A DNA stretch of 64,000 nucleotides from Qipengyuania mesophila (GCF_019711655.1 NZ_JAIGNU010000001.1:901501-965500); one strand, 5' to 3'; positions 26,654 to 36,932 are shown, numbered from the stretch's first letter. The notes: generated from the sequence alone by a model not told the origin. Program-made: numbers and translations.

Positions 26654-27682
26654 CTAGCCCGGAATCCAGCCTGCCAATTCGCGCCGCAGAAGCGTCTCCA
26701 GCATCGCGAGGCCGGCGTCCGATGTGTTGAGGCAGGACAGTGCGGCGAAATGCTCGCCCCCTGCCTCGGTGAACTGCTCGCGGCCCTGGATCGCCAGCTC
26801 CTCGAGCGTCTCGAGGCAGTCGGCAGAAAAGCCCGGCGCGGCGATGGCCAGGCGTTTCGTGCCGGCCTTTGCTTCCTCCTCGATCACCGCATCGGTCGCC
26901 GGCTCGAGCCATTTGGCGCGGCCGAAGCGCGACTGGAAGCTGGTGCGCAGCCGCAGACCGGGGCGCGCAAGCCTTTCCTCGACCAGCCGCGCGGTCTTGC
27001 GGCAGTGGCAATGGTAGGGATCGCCGAGATGCAGCGTGCGCTCGGGCATGCCGTGGAAGCTCAGCAGCAGCAGCTCGGGGGTGAAGCTAAGCGCATCGAG
27101 CTGGCGCGCGAGATCCTCCGCCAGCGCGTCGATATAGGCGGGGTCGTCGTGATATTGCGGCAGCGTGCGCAGCGCGGGTTGCCAACGCATTGTCCGCAGC
27201 TTGTCCGCAGCCTTGTCCACAACGGTGGCGGTCGTCGCCGCGCTGTATTGCGGGTAGAGCGGGGCGAGCAGGATGCGCTCGCACCCGGCGTCCATCAGTG
27301 TCTGGATCCGCTCGGGGATCGACGGTGTGCCATAGCGCATCGCCCAGTCGACCATGACCTCGGTCCCGAGACGCGCCTGCATCGCCTCGGCCTGCGCGCG
27401 CGTGATCGCCGCCAGCGGCGAGCCCTGCTCGGTCCACACCTGGCTGTAGGCATGCGCGCTTTGCTTCGGGCGCGTATTGAGGATGATGCCGCGCAGGATC
27501 GGCTGCCACAGCAGCGGCGGCAGTTCGACCACCCGGCGATCCGACAGGAATTCGGCGAGATAGCGCTTCACCGGCCCCGGCTCGGGCGCGTCGGGCGTGC
27601 CGAGATTGACGATCAGCACGCCGACGCGCCCCGATGCCACTAGTGGGTGGTCGGTCGGTGGATTCTGCGTCTGCCAGGTCAT
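26654..27682 (-). CDS. hemH: Ferrochelatase
   Basis: 342 residues. N-terminal VGVLIVNLGTPDAPEPGPVKRYLAEFLSDRRVV is the family start, LLLSFHGMPERT holds the metal-site His, and RLAIAAPGFSADCLETLEEL carries the conserved catalytic-region Glu. It inserts Fe2+ into protoporphyrin IX as the last step of protoheme synthesis. The ATG overlaps the stop of the molybdenum hydroxylase gene (ATGA). Heme is used by the P450 encoded next and is the substrate of BphO elsewhere in the window. Confidence 0.95.
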   Translation of the reverse strand: MTWQTQNPPTDHPLVASGRVGVLIVNLGTPDAPEPGPVKRYLAEFLSDRRVVELPPLLWQPILRGIILNTRPKQSAHAYSQVWTEQGSPLAAITRAQAEAMQARLGTEVMVDWAMRYGTPSIPERIQTLMDAGCERILLAPLYPQYSAATTATVVDKAADKLRTMRWQPALRTLPQYHDDPAYIDALAEDLARQLDALSFTPELLLLSFHGMPERTLHLGDPYHCHCRKTARLVEERLARPGLRLRTSFQSRFGRAKWLEPATDAVIEEEAKAGTKRLAIAAPGFSADCLETLEELAIQGREQFTEAGGEHFAALSCLNTSDAGLAMLETLLRRELAGWIPG

Positions 27683-29976
27683 AGGCCCTCCGAAAGCAAT
27701 GGCAGGCGGCGAAAGCGCACGCCGGTGGCAGAGTAAAGAGCATTCGCGATTGCCGGCGCGGCGACGGCCACTCCGAGCTCTCCAGGATCGCAAGGCTCTG
27801 CCTCGCTCGGGAGGAATTCGATCACCATCTCGGGACAGTCGGCGAGCGTCGGCAGCGACAGGCCGGCCAGCGTGTTGGGTACGGGCTTGCCGTCTTCGTA
27901 AGCGATACTCGATCCGGTCGCGAGCGAAAGGCCGAAGATCAGCCCGCCCTCGATCTGCTGACGCGCGATGTCGTGATTGACGATCCGTCCGATATCGACC
28001 GCTGCATGCAGTTTTGTCACGCGCACCCCGCCCTCGGCCAGCGTCGCCTGCGCAACACAGGCGATCCTCCCGCCATCGTCGCGGGACCCGACACGAACCA
28101 TCGCGAGGCCCTGCCCGGTCCCACGGCGGCCACCGTCCCAGCCTGCCAGCCGCGTCGCGCGACGCAGGCAATCGGCCATGCGTGGGCTCTTGCCGAGCAT
28201 TTCCATGCGATAGAGGAAGGGGTCTCGACCGGCGCGCTCGGCCAGTTCGTCGATGAAGCTCTCGATGAAGAAGGCGGTGTAGGCCAGGGCATTGCCGCGC
28301 AGCCGCCCGCTCGGGATGGGTATGCTCACGGGTACGTGATCGATCGCCACATTGGCGATGGCATAGGGTGGTACCGCGCCCTCGCAGGCGAGCGCATCGG
28401 CGCCGCCCGCGGCATGCTCGATCGCCGCCTGCGGTGTCTTGTTGTCGAACAGGCGGAGGCCAAATTCGCGCATGGCTGACGGCATGGCCAGCCGCGCGCG
28501 CCAAGCCGCGATCCGCCCGCCACTCGCCGGTTCGAAACCCGCTTCCAGCCGGGCGCTGATCGCCGGGCGTACCGGGAGCGACTGGAATTCCTGGACGCGC
28601 GGCCAGGTCAGCTGGACCGGTCGCCCGACCTCGCTGGCGATCTGCGCCACCTCGATCGCATGACGCCGTTCGAGCCGAGCGTCGAAGCTGCCGCCCGCCG
28701 CGGTGGGATAGAGCACCACGTCTTGCGGCGCGATGCCAATCGCCTTGGCCGCCGCGCGGCGCGTCAGTTCGGGTGCCTGCGCCGCGATCCACAGCTCCAG
28801 CTTGCCGCCGTCGAAACGCGCGGTGGCAGAGGCGGTCTCGATCGTGGCATGGACGGCCGGGGCGACCGCATAGTCCTGGGCATAGTCGGGCCGCGCAAGC
28901 AGGTCGTCGGCATCGCCTTCATCGACAATGCGTTCGGCCTCGCCCTCGTCGAGTGCCGCGTCGAGCGCCTGCAGTGCTCCGGCGCTCTCGACCACCTTCG
29001 GGCCGACAAAGGTCGGGCGCATCGCCTTGAGCGCCTGTTCGGCGATCCACCAGCTTTCCCCCACCGCGGCGAGGTAGCGGCGCGATTTCACTACCGCGAC
29101 GAGCCCGTTCAGCCCGGCGACCGCTGCGGCATCGAAACGGGCAAGGTCGGGCTGGCCCAGGGGCCCGTGGCGGATCGAAGCATAGACCATGTTCGGCAGG
29201 CGGATGTCGGCGGCGAACAGGAAACTGCCGTCGACCTTGGCCGGCAGGTCGAGCCGCGGAAAGGCCGGCGCGAGTTCTGCCGCCGCGGGGGACGCCTCTT
29301 CGCTCGCCGGCACGACTCTCAACGGCGGCGGGTCGGGCGGATCGAGCTCGGCAGCCTCTTCGACCAGAGCCCCGAAGCCAAGTTGACGGTCGCCATGGCG
29401 GACCAGCCCCTGCTCGACCTCGCATTCCTCCCAATCAACCTCCCAGCGCGCCGCGGCCGCCATCGCCAGCAGCGCGCGCGCGCTCGCCGCCGCTTCGCGC
29501 ATCGGCGTCTCGTAGGCGACGAGCGAGGTGCCGTCGGCGGTGGCCGCGAAGGCATTCGAACGGGCGAAACTTTCCGCCAGCCGGCTATCCGGATCACCCG
29601 CCAGAGCCGGAAGACGCGACCATAGCGGGGCCCATTTCGCGGCCAGCGGGATGTTGGCGTAGAGACCGGCTGGGGGCACCGGTTCGACGCCGACCTGGCG
29701 CCAGTCGGCACCCAGTTCGACTGCCGCGACCTGCGCGAGCACGGTGGTCACCCCCTGCCCCATCTCGAGCTGCGGTACCGCCACCGTCACCACGCCGTCG
29801 GTCCCGATGGTGATCCAGCCGCCGAAATCGCGATCGTTCGGCCCCGGCGCGAGCGGGCTGGCATAATGGCGCGGCCAGAGCCACCAGGCGACCGCGAGGC
29901 CGCCACCGACCGCCGCGCCCGCGATGATCTGGCGCCGCGTGACGGGAAGCTGGTCTAGCTGTTCTCGCCAATCCAT
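27679..29976 (-). CDS. Xanthine dehydrogenase-family molybdopterin-binding large subunit (IorB-like), TAT-exported
   Basis: 765 residues. N-terminal twin-arginine motif PVTRRQIIAGAAVGGGLAVAW predicts Tat export. Domains follow the isoquinoline 1-oxidoreductase beta-subunit layout, with VPQLEMGQGVTTVLAQVAAVELG (Mo-cofactor region), FLFAADIRLPNMVYASI, and late GLAMVRVGSRDD plus GVAVAAPAIANALYSATG. Such enzymes normally need a small [2Fe-2S] subunit (IorA-like), which is absent beside it. It overlaps mrp upstream by 22 bases and hemH downstream by four. Substrate is unknown; periplasmic aldehyde or N-heterocycle oxidation is the family range. Confidence 0.85.
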   Translation of the reverse strand: MDWREQLDQLPVTRRQIIAGAAVGGGLAVAWWLWPRHYASPLAPGPNDRDFGGWITIGTDGVVTVAVPQLEMGQGVTTVLAQVAAVELGADWRQVGVEPVPPAGLYANIPLAAKWAPLWSRLPALAGDPDSRLAESFARSNAFAATADGTSLVAYETPMREAAASARALLAMAAAARWEVDWEECEVEQGLVRHGDRQLGFGALVEEAAELDPPDPPPLRVVPASEEASPAAAELAPAFPRLDLPAKVDGSFLFAADIRLPNMVYASIRHGPLGQPDLARFDAAAVAGLNGLVAVVKSRRYLAAVGESWWIAEQALKAMRPTFVGPKVVESAGALQALDAALDEGEAERIVDEGDADDLLARPDYAQDYAVAPAVHATIETASATARFDGGKLELWIAAQAPELTRRAAAKAIGIAPQDVVLYPTAAGGSFDARLERRHAIEVAQIASEVGRPVQLTWPRVQEFQSLPVRPAISARLEAGFEPASGGRIAAWRARLAMPSAMREFGLRLFDNKTPQAAIEHAAGGADALACEGAVPPYAIANVAIDHVPVSIPIPSGRLRGNALAYTAFFIESFIDELAERAGRDPFLYRMEMLGKSPRMADCLRRATRLAGWDGGRRGTGQGLAMVRVGSRDDGGRIACVAQATLAEGGVRVTKLHAAVDIGRIVNHDIARQQIEGGLIFGLSLATGSSIAYEDGKPVPNTLAGLSLPTLADCPEMVIEFLPSEAEPCDPGELGVAVAAPAIANALYSATGVRFRRLPLLSEGL

Positions 29977-30917
29977 GCGTCGACCTTGGCGGCGATTTCG
30001 TGGAAAGGCGAGCCCAGCGCGCCCTCATCCGCGGCGGGCGGTTTGCCCCTGTCGCTCCCCTCGCGGATGGCGAGGTCGAGGGGAATGCGCCCGAGGAAGG
30101 GCAGATCGAGACGCGCGGCGGCCGTTTCCACTCCGCCCTTGCCGAAGGGGTCCGACAGCTCGCCGCAATGCGGGCAGGCATAGCCCGCCATGTTCTCGAC
30201 CAGACCGATCACCGGCACGCCCGCCTGATCGAACAATTGCCCCGCACGCGCAGCATCGATCAGCGCGAGATCCTGCGGCGTCGAGACCAGGACCGCGCCG
30301 ATGGGCTTGAAGCGCTGGAGCATGGTCAGCTGGACGTCGCCCGTCCCCGGCGGGAGGTCGACCAGCAGCGTGTCGACGTCGCCCCAATGCGCATCGACCA
30401 GTTGCGACAGCGCATTGCCCGCCATCGGACCGCGCCAGGCGAGCGCACGTCCCGGTTCGACCAGATGGCCCATCGACAGGACCGGGATGCCGAAAGCACT
30501 CTCGACCGGGACGAGTTTCTCGTCGCGCGCGACCGGTTTGCTGCCCTGATTGCCGAGGATGACTGGCTGCGAGGGGCCGTAGATGTCGGCATCGACCAGC
30601 CCGACCTTGCGCCCGCGACCGGCCAGCGCGATCGCGAGGTTGGCGGTCAGGGTCGACTTGCCGACCCCGCCCTTGCCGCTGCCGACCGCGATCAGCCGGC
30701 GCTGCACGCGCTCGGCGGTCATCGCCACATGGACCTGCGAAATCTCGTCGCGCGCCGAAAGGATATCGGTCACCGCGCGTTCGATTTCGGCGCGCTCGCT
30801 GTCGCCGAGACCCGCCGCATCGATCACGGCGATGGCCCGGCCCTCCTTCACGGTGAGCGCGGAAACGCGGGCGGCGATGCTGGCGGGCAGAAGCGATTTC
30901 GGATCGATCGAACTCAT
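29955..30917 (-). CDS. mrp: Mrp/NBP35-family Fe-S cluster carrier ATPase (ApbC)
   Basis: 320 residues. A short N-terminal MIP18-like region (about 1-80) is followed by the deviant Walker A GSGKGGVGKSTLTANLA, switch motifs LVDADIYGPSQP and LLVDLPPGTGDVQL, and the cluster-binding CPHC in GYACPHCGELSDPFGKGG. It delivers [4Fe-4S] or [2Fe-2S] clusters to target enzymes in the cytosol. The next gene is a molybdenum hydroxylase that begins inside the 3' end of mrp, so Mrp could help mature Fe-S partners; this is inference. It is divergent from hflK. Confidence 0.95.
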   Translation of the reverse strand: MSSIDPKSLLPASIAARVSALTVKEGRAIAVIDAAGLGDSERAEIERAVTDILSARDEISQVHVAMTAERVQRRLIAVGSGKGGVGKSTLTANLAIALAGRGRKVGLVDADIYGPSQPVILGNQGSKPVARDEKLVPVESAFGIPVLSMGHLVEPGRALAWRGPMAGNALSQLVDAHWGDVDTLLVDLPPGTGDVQLTMLQRFKPIGAVLVSTPQDLALIDAARAGQLFDQAGVPVIGLVENMAGYACPHCGELSDPFGKGGVETAAARLDLPFLGRIPLDLAIREGSDRGKPPAADEGALGSPFHEIAAKVDAWIGENS

Positions 30918-30993
30918 GGGGCGCGCTGCTGTAGCATCGAAAAGCGCGCGGCAACCCCTGTTTTTCCGAAGAACGACACCTATAAGGGATGAC

Positions 30994-32148
30994 ATGAGAA
31001 TTTTCGACGGGTTCGGACAGAGGATATCGCTGGCGATGGCGGGCAAGAAAAGCCCCTGGGGCGGCTCGGGCAATGACGGCGAGGGCGACAAGCCCGGCAG
31101 TTCTGAGAGCGGTGACAAGCCCAAGGGCCCGCGTAACCCCTGGCTGCCGCCGGGTGGCGGTGACGGCGGGCGCCGCGCGCCCAATATCGAGGACATCTTC
31201 AAGAGCCGCGGCCCCGAAGGCCCGCGCCGCAGCGGCGGCGGCGGACCGGGCGGTCCCGGTTTCCGCTTTCCGCAGCGCCCCGGCGGCAAGAGCTGGTTCC
31301 CGGTTGCATTGGCAGGAATCGTCGTCTTCGGCCTGTTCGCGTCGAGCGTCCATCTGGTCGAGGCGCAGGAAAAGGCGGTGGTCAAAACGCTCGGCAATTT
31401 CACCCGGACGATGGAGCCGGGCCTCAATTTCTCCGCGCCCTTCCCGATCGAGACGGTCGATGTGGAAGACGTCGAAGGCGTGCGCACCGTCCGTATTCCT
31501 GGCAGCAACAGCCAGGCCAAGCTGATCCTGACGGGCGACCAGAACCTGGTCGACCTCAGCTATATCGTGCGGTGGAACATCAAGGATCTGGCGGGCTTCA
31601 AGTTCCGTGTGGTCGACCCTATCGAGACGGTCAACGACGCCGCTGAAGCCGCCATGCGCGCATCTGTAGCCGAGACCGAGCTCGACGAGACCTTCTCGGG
31701 CCAGGGCCGCGCGGCGATCGAACTGGACGTGCGCGAACGGATGCAGCGCACGCTCGACGGCTATCAGGCGGGCATCCGCGTGCTTGGTGTCGAGATCGAG
31801 AAGGCCGACCCGCCGGCGCAGGTGGTCGACGCCTTCCGCGACGTCCAGGTGGCCGAACAGAACGCCGATGCGGCGCGCAACCAGGCGCGCGGCTATGCCC
31901 AGCAGGTGCTGGCTCAGGCCGAGGGCGAGGCCGAGGCTTTCGACAAGGTCTACGAACAGTACCGCCTGGCGCCGCAGGTGACGCGCCAGCGGCTCTATTA
32001 CGAAACCATGGAGCGCGTCCTGAGCCAGACCGACAAGACTATCGTCGAGACCAACAACGTGACCCCCTATCTCCCGCTGCCGGAAATCAAGCGTCGGGCG
32101 CAAAGGAGCGCTCCCGCGACCACAGTGACCGCGCCGGAGGGCCAGTGA
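30994..32148 (+). CDS. hflK: FtsH protease activity modulator HflK
   Basis: 384 residues. A Gly/Pro-rich cytosolic tail (about 20-98), one membrane span (about 102-122, WFPVALAGIVVFGLFASSVHL) and the SPFH domain with VVKTLGNFTRTMEPGLNFSAPFP, then a coiled coil AAEAAMRASVAETELDE... and QAEGEAEAFDKVYEQY. With HflC it forms the periplasmic cage around FtsH. AAGGGA lies seven bases before the ATG; a second Met at residue 15 is an alternative start. It is followed after one base by hflC. Confidence 0.95.
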   Translation: MRIFDGFGQRISLAMAGKKSPWGGSGNDGEGDKPGSSESGDKPKGPRNPWLPPGGGDGGRRAPNIEDIFKSRGPEGPRRSGGGGPGGPGFRFPQRPGGKSWFPVALAGIVVFGLFASSVHLVEAQEKAVVKTLGNFTRTMEPGLNFSAPFPIETVDVEDVEGVRTVRIPGSNSQAKLILTGDQNLVDLSYIVRWNIKDLAGFKFRVVDPIETVNDAAEAAMRASVAETELDETFSGQGRAAIELDVRERMQRTLDGYQAGIRVLGVEIEKADPPAQVVDAFRDVQVAEQNADAARNQARGYAQQVLAQAEGEAEAFDKVYEQYRLAPQVTRQRLYYETMERVLSQTDKTIVETNNVTPYLPLPEIKRRAQRSAPATTVTAPEGQ

Positions 32149-32149
32149 G

Positions 32150-32983
32150 ATGAGCGATTTTCTGCAGAAGTACCGCACCGCGGTGATCGCGCTCGCCGTG
32201 GCAGTGATCGGTTTCATGATGAGCGCCTTCGTCGTGCCCGAGGAAGAGCAGGTGGTGATCATCCGCACCGGCAATCCCGTCGGCACGGTCAACACGCCGG
32301 ATGGCAAGACCGGTGCCGGCCTCTATTTCCGCGTGCCGTTGATCGAGAGCGTCAATCGCGTCGAGAAGCGCCTGCTCGATCTTGAAATGAAGGACGAGGA
32401 AGTCCTGTCGGCCGACCAGCAGCGCCTGCTGGTCAATGCCTATGCCCGCTTCCGGATCACCGATCCGGTGCGCATGGTCGAACGCGCCGGCTCGACCGAT
32501 GGCGTGCGCAACGCGCTCGAGCCGATCCTCAATTCGGTGCTGCGCCAGGAACTCGGCCGGCGCACATTCCAGGCCATGTTGACCGCCGAACGCGGCAATG
32601 CGCTGGCCAATGTCCGGGCCAACCTCGACCGCCAGGCGCGCCAGTACGGTGCCGAGGTGGTCGATGTGAAGATCATGCGCACCGACCTGCCCGAGGCGCC
32701 GCTGCAATCGGCCTTCCGGCGGATGGAATCGGACCGCGAGCGCGAGGCGCGCACGATCCGCGCACAGGGCGGCCGCGACGCTCGCATCATCCGCGCCGAG
32801 GCCGACGCCCAGGCCGCCAAGATCTATGCCGACAGCTTCGGCAAGGACGCCGAGTTCTACGATTTCTACCGCGCGATGCAGAGCTATGACGCGACCTTCT
32901 CCAACGCCGAGAACAGTTCGGAGAGCAGCATCATCCTGTCGCCGGACAACGAATATCTGCGACAGTTCCGCGGGCGGCGTTGA
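32150..32983 (+). CDS. hflC: Protease modulator HflC
   Basis: 277 residues. An N-terminal span (about 9-29, TAVIALAVAVIGFMMSAFVV) leads into the SPFH domain with EEEQVVIIRTGNPVG, GAGLYFRVPLIESVNRVEKR and ILNSVLRQELGRRTF, then the helical region EREARTIRAQGGRDARIIRAEADAQAAKIYADSF. It is the partner of HflK in regulating FtsH membrane proteolysis and lies in one operon with it. A GC-rich inverted repeat (33027-33033 / 33042-33048) lies downstream before degP. Confidence 0.95.
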   Translation: MSDFLQKYRTAVIALAVAVIGFMMSAFVVPEEEQVVIIRTGNPVGTVNTPDGKTGAGLYFRVPLIESVNRVEKRLLDLEMKDEEVLSADQQRLLVNAYARFRITDPVRMVERAGSTDGVRNALEPILNSVLRQELGRRTFQAMLTAERGNALANVRANLDRQARQYGAEVVDVKIMRTDLPEAPLQSAFRRMESDREREARTIRAQGGRDARIIRAEADAQAAKIYADSFGKDAEFYDFYRAMQSYDATFSNAENSSESSIILSPDNEYLRQFRGRR

Positions 32984-33125
32984 TCGTTCGTCGAGCTGGC
33001 GCCGTGCCGTTCAATCGGCATTCAGCGGCGGGCGAGACAGTGCCCGCCTGACCGCAGGGCAAATGGCGTGCTAGCGATTAGCCTGACCAGGAGCCCGGCC
33101 AAGTAGAGAAGAGGACGAAAAGGAC

Positions 33126-34670
33126 GTGAAGCCCGTGCGATACGCATATTCCGTGACGAGTGCGCTGCTGGTGGGCGGCGCCGCCATCTCGCTTGCGACC
33201 GGCTATCCGGCCGGCGCCCAGGTCGCCCAGAACGACGACAGCCACATGGAGCGCGTCGTTCCGCGCGCCGGCGCACCGGCCAGCTTCGCCGATCTCACCG
33301 CGCAATTGCAGCCGGCGGTGGTCAATATCTCCACCCGCCAGCGGATCGAAGTTGCCAACAACGGGGGCAATCCCTTCGCCGGGACCCCGTTCGAAGGGCT
33401 TTTCGGTCGTCGCGGCGGCGGCCAGCAGCAGGAGCCGCAGTTCCGCGAGGGCCAGTCGCTCGGCAGCGGATTCATCATCTCGGCCGACGGCTACATCGTC
33501 ACCAACAACCACGTCGTCAGCCCGACGGGACGCGGGACGGTGGAGGAAATCACCGTCACCATGCCGGACGGGACCGACTATCCCGCCGAGCTCGTCGGGA
33601 CCGATGCGCAGAGCGACCTCGCGGTGCTCAAGATCAGCCGCCGCGCAGCCTTCCCCTTCGTCGAGTTCGGCGACAGCGCCCAGACACGCCCGGGCGACTG
33701 GGTGGTCGCGATCGGCAATCCCTTCGGCCTCGGCGGCACGGTGACCTCGGGCATCGTCTCGGCGGTCTATCGCAACACCGGCCAGGGCGGCGCCTACGAC
33801 CGCTACATCCAGACCGACGCGGCGATCAACCGCGGCAATTCGGGCGGTCCGCTGTTCGACATGCAGGGCAATGTCATCGGCATCAACAACGCCATTTTCT
33901 CGCCATCGGGCGGCAGCGTGGGCATCGGCTTCGCCATCCCCGCCGAAATCGCCGCTCCGATCGTGCAGAAGCTGCGCGACGGGGTCGAGATCGAGCGCGG
34001 CTATCTCGGCGTACAGATTCAGCCGGTCTCCGACGACCTCGCCGATTCGCTCGGCGTGGCTCAGAATCGCGGCGAATTCATCCAGTCGGTCCAGCCGGGC
34101 GAACCGGCCGACAAGGCGGGCATCCGCGCGGGCGACATCGTCACCAAGGTCAACGGCCAGGATGTCACCCCCGACCAGACGCTGTCCTATCTCGTTGCCA
34201 ACATCGCGCCCGGCAAGACCATCCCGGTCGAGCTGATCCGCGACGGCGAGAGCCGACGGGTCAACGTCACGGTCGGCAAGCGCCCGAGCGAGGAAGAACT
34301 GCGCCAGCAGCAGCAGTTCAACCCCGATGCCGAAGACGAGGATCCGATGGAGCCGGACGAGAACGCGGTGATCGAGCAGAAGCTCGGCCTGCAGGTCCTG
34401 CCCCTGACGCCGCAGATCGCCCGCCAGCTCGGAGCTGGCGAAGACACGAAGGGTCTCGTCGTTGCGGGCGTCGACCAGAACGCCGACGCGGCGCGCAAGG
34501 GCCTGCAGCGCGGCGACATCATCCTCACCGCGAACTATCGCGCAGTGACCACGCTCGACGATCTCGAGAACACGATCCGTACCGCGCAGGGCGAAAACCG
34601 CGAGGCAGTGCTGCTGCGGGTCCAGCGGCGCGGTCGCCCGCCGGCCTATGTCGCCGTTCGGCTGCGCTGA
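33126..34670 (+). CDS. degP: Do/DegP-family periplasmic serine endopeptidase
   Basis: 514 residues with an N-terminal signal sequence (about 1-32, ending GYPAGAQ). The catalytic triad is His129 (VTNNHVV), Asp164 (QSDLAVLKI) and Ser239 (RGNSGGPLF), followed by PDZ1 (about 285-385) and a second PDZ (about 415-510, with GVDQNADAARKGLQRGDIIL). A Gln/Gly-rich LA-loop insert lies around 95-108. It degrades or chaperones misfolded envelope proteins. Its position after hflKC makes a block of membrane and envelope quality-control genes. A strong terminator follows. Confidence 0.96.
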   Translation: MKPVRYAYSVTSALLVGGAAISLATGYPAGAQVAQNDDSHMERVVPRAGAPASFADLTAQLQPAVVNISTRQRIEVANNGGNPFAGTPFEGLFGRRGGGQQQEPQFREGQSLGSGFIISADGYIVTNNHVVSPTGRGTVEEITVTMPDGTDYPAELVGTDAQSDLAVLKISRRAAFPFVEFGDSAQTRPGDWVVAIGNPFGLGGTVTSGIVSAVYRNTGQGGAYDRYIQTDAAINRGNSGGPLFDMQGNVIGINNAIFSPSGGSVGIGFAIPAEIAAPIVQKLRDGVEIERGYLGVQIQPVSDDLADSLGVAQNRGEFIQSVQPGEPADKAGIRAGDIVTKVNGQDVTPDQTLSYLVANIAPGKTIPVELIRDGESRRVNVTVGKRPSEEELRQQQQFNPDAEDEDPMEPDENAVIEQKLGLQVLPLTPQIARQLGAGEDTKGLVVAGVDQNADAARKGLQRGDIILTANYRAVTTLDDLENTIRTAQGENREAVLLRVQRRGRPPAYVAVRLR

Positions 34671-34697
34671 TAGCCAACTGGACATAGTGGATAGAGA

Positions 34698-34736
34698 AGG
34701 GACGGCTTCCTCGATGCGAGGGAGCCGCCCTTTTCC
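34698..34736 (+). terminator. Intrinsic terminator after degP
   Basis: Stem from 34698-34714 pairs with 34717-34732 around a 3-base loop (GGGACGGCTTCCTCG against CGAGGGAGCCGCCC, one bulged A and one G-T), followed by TTTT. It lies 28 bases after the degP stop and between convergent degP and mrcA. Confidence 0.85.
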
Positions 34737-34748
34737 ATTGCAGGTTCG

Positions 34749-36932
34749 CTATTCGATCGGTCGGGAGGTCGGCCGCGGAGTGGGCTGCGGCCGCGGTTCG
34801 CGCCGCGCGCCGGTCGCCTCGTTGAGGAAGTCGTCGCCGACCGCCTGCGGCGCGCCATCGGCACCGCGCGGGGCGGGTGGCGGAACCCGCTGGCCGTTGG
34901 GGCCCGGCGGAGGCGCCCGGCCGGGATCGAGTGTGCGATCGAACTCGTCGCCGAAGGGATCCTGGCGCTGCCGGTCGGACGTGCCCGGCTCGATCAGATT
35001 GCCCTGCTCGTCGATGAAATAGTAATCCTCGGGGTCACCGAGCATGTACTCGTCGTCGGGCTCCAGTTGCCATTCCGGAAGCTGCAGGTCGGTGTCGAAT
35101 TCCTCCACGGGGCGATCCTTCACCGCATAGCGCATGTAGGCGGCGAAGGCGCGCGCCGGGGCGGTACCGCCGGCAAGTCCGCCGACGCGGGCATTGTCGT
35201 CGCGCCCCATCCACACGCCGGTGGTGATGCCCGACGAAAAGCCGACGAAATAGCCATCCTTGTTCGAGCTGGTGGTGCCGGTCTTGCCCGCCACCGGGCG
35301 CCCGATCTGCGCTGCGCGACCCGTCCCCGTGGCGACTGCCGTCTGCAGCAGATCGGTGATCCCGGCGGCGACGTAATCGGGGACCAGCTGCGCGCTGCGC
35401 GCCTGTTCGTGCTGGTAGAGCAGGTCGCCCTCCGCTGTTTCGACCTTCAGGATGCCGTAGGGTTCGACCGAATTGCCGCCCGCCGACACCGCTGCGAAGG
35501 CGCGGGTCATGTCGATCAGCCGGACCTCGTTCGACCCCAGCACCATGGCGGGATAGGTGTTGATCTCGGTGCTGATGCCGAAGCGCCGCGCCATCGACGC
35601 GACCGTACCGAATCCCACCTCGTTGCCGAGCTGCGCCGCGACGGTGTTGATCGAATAAGCGAAAGCGGTTCTCAGATCGATCTCGCCGACGTTGCGTCCG
35701 GAGGAATTGCGCGGGCTCCAGCCATTGATCGTCACCGGCGTATCGACCACGCGATCGTCGGGCGTATAACCCGCCTCGAGCGCGGCGAGATAGACGAACA
35801 GCTTCCACGCCGAGCCGGGCTGGCGCAGCGCATCGGTGGCACGATTGTAGTTGGTTTGGACATAATCGGTGCCGCCGACGAGCGCGAGCACGGCGCCGTC
35901 GCGGTCCATGCTGACCAGCGCGCCCTGCGCGCCCTTGGGCGTGTTCGACTTGATCGACGCGGTCGCCGCGCGCTGCATGCCGACGTCGAGCGTGGTCCAG
36001 ACCTCGATCGGCTCGGTCGTGTCGGGCAACAGCAGGTCGAGCTGCGGAAGCGCCCAGTCGGTGAAGTAGCGGACCGAATTCTGACCCGATTCCTCCTTCA
36101 GCTTCACCGCACTTGGATCGACGGTGACGTCCGGCGCAATCCGGCCCTGCTCCTTCATCAGCCGCAGCACGACGCTGGCGCGGCCGACCGCGGCATCGAC
36201 ATCGGCGGTAGGCGAATAACGACTCGGTGCTTTGACGAGGCCGGCGATGATCGCCGCCTCGGCGACCGACAGCTCGTTGGCGGGATGGCTGAAGAACTTC
36301 CGGCTGGCCGAATCGATGCCATAGGCCCCGCCGCCGAAATAGACCTTGTTGAGATAGAGCTCGAGGATCTGTTCCTTGGAGAACTTCGCCTCCAGCGCCA
36401 TCGCCAGCACCGCCTCGCGCAGCTTGCGATCGAGCGAGCGGTTGTTGTTGAGGAAGACGTTGCGCGCAAGCTGCTGGGTGATGGTCGAAGTCCCGCCGAC
36501 GCGCTCGCGCGAGCCCGTGATCCCTTCGATGATCGCCCCGCCGGTACGCCAGGGATCGATGCCGAGATGCGAGTAGAACCGCCGGTCCTCGACCGAGACC
36601 ATCGCATCCTTCATCAATTGCGGGATTTCATCGGCATCCAACCATTTGCCAAAGCTCGGTCCAAGCTCGACGATCTCGGTCCCGTCGCGCGCGCGCACGA
36701 CGATAGTCTGCCCGGTCTGCGTTGCTTTGAGCTGGTAGTAATTGGGCATCGAACGCGCCGCGAAGGCGACAGCGAGACCCAGGAACAGCGCCGCCAGCAG
36801 CGCGAAGGCCCCGCCCCAGATGACCAGGCGGCGGGTCCACAGCTTGAGGCGGCTTTGCGGTGTGTCCGCAGCGGCCCGTTGAGCGCGCTCCTGGCGCGTC
36901 GAGCGCTTGCGGCGACTCCCTCTCTTATCCAT
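34749..36932 (-). CDS. mrcA: Penicillin-binding protein 1A (bifunctional transglycosylase/transpeptidase)
   Basis: 727 residues. A basic N-terminus and one membrane span (about 36-58) precede the GT51 domain with catalytic Glu115 ([14 protein letters not shown]), then [13 protein letters not shown]. The transpeptidase domain has SxxK at Ser374-Lys377 (QPGSAWK), SxN at 427-429 (YSINT) and KTG at 550-552. It polymerises and crosslinks peptidoglycan in the periplasm. The C-terminal 60 residues are low-complexity Pro/Gly/Arg ([16 protein letters not shown]) and probably disordered. It is monocistronic, with a 102-base gap from msrB. Confidence 0.95.
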   Translation of the reverse strand: MDKRGSRRKRSTRQERAQRAAADTPQSRLKLWTRRLVIWGGAFALLAALFLGLAVAFAARSMPNYYQLKATQTGQTIVVRARDGTEIVELGPSFGKWLDADEIPQLMKDAMVSVEDRRFYSHLGIDPWRTGGAIIEGITGSRERVGGTSTITQQLARNVFLNNNRSLDRKLREAVLAMALEAKFSKEQILELYLNKVYFGGGAYGIDSASRKFFSHPANELSVAEAAIIAGLVKAPSRYSPTADVDAAVGRASVVLRLMKEQGRIAPDVTVDPSAVKLKEESGQNSVRYFTDWALPQLDLLLPDTTEPIEVWTTLDVGMQRAATASIKSNTPKGAQGALVSMDRDGAVLALVGGTDYVQTNYNRATDALRQPGSAWKLFVYLAALEAGYTPDDRVVDTPVTINGWSPRNSSGRNVGEIDLRTAFAYSINTVAAQLGNEVGFGTVASMARRFGISTEINTYPAMVLGSNEVRLIDMTRAFAAVSAGGNSVEPYGILKVETAEGDLLYQHEQARSAQLVPDYVAAGITDLLQTAVATGTGRAAQIGRPVAGKTGTTSSNKDGYFVGFSSGITTGVWMGRDDNARVGGLAGGTAPARAFAAYMRYAVKDRPVEEFDTDLQLPEWQLEPDDEYMLGDPEDYYFIDEQGNLIEPGTSDRQRQDPFGDEFDRTLDPGRAPPPGPNGQRVPPPAPRGADGAPQAVGDDFLNEATGARREPRPQPTPRPTSRPIE

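Noticed and set aside
26654-28792. Apparent fusion of an N-terminal domain to ferrochelatase
   Set aside because: The extension is an off-frame reading of the molybdenum hydroxylase gene; hemH begins at the ATG overlapping its stop.
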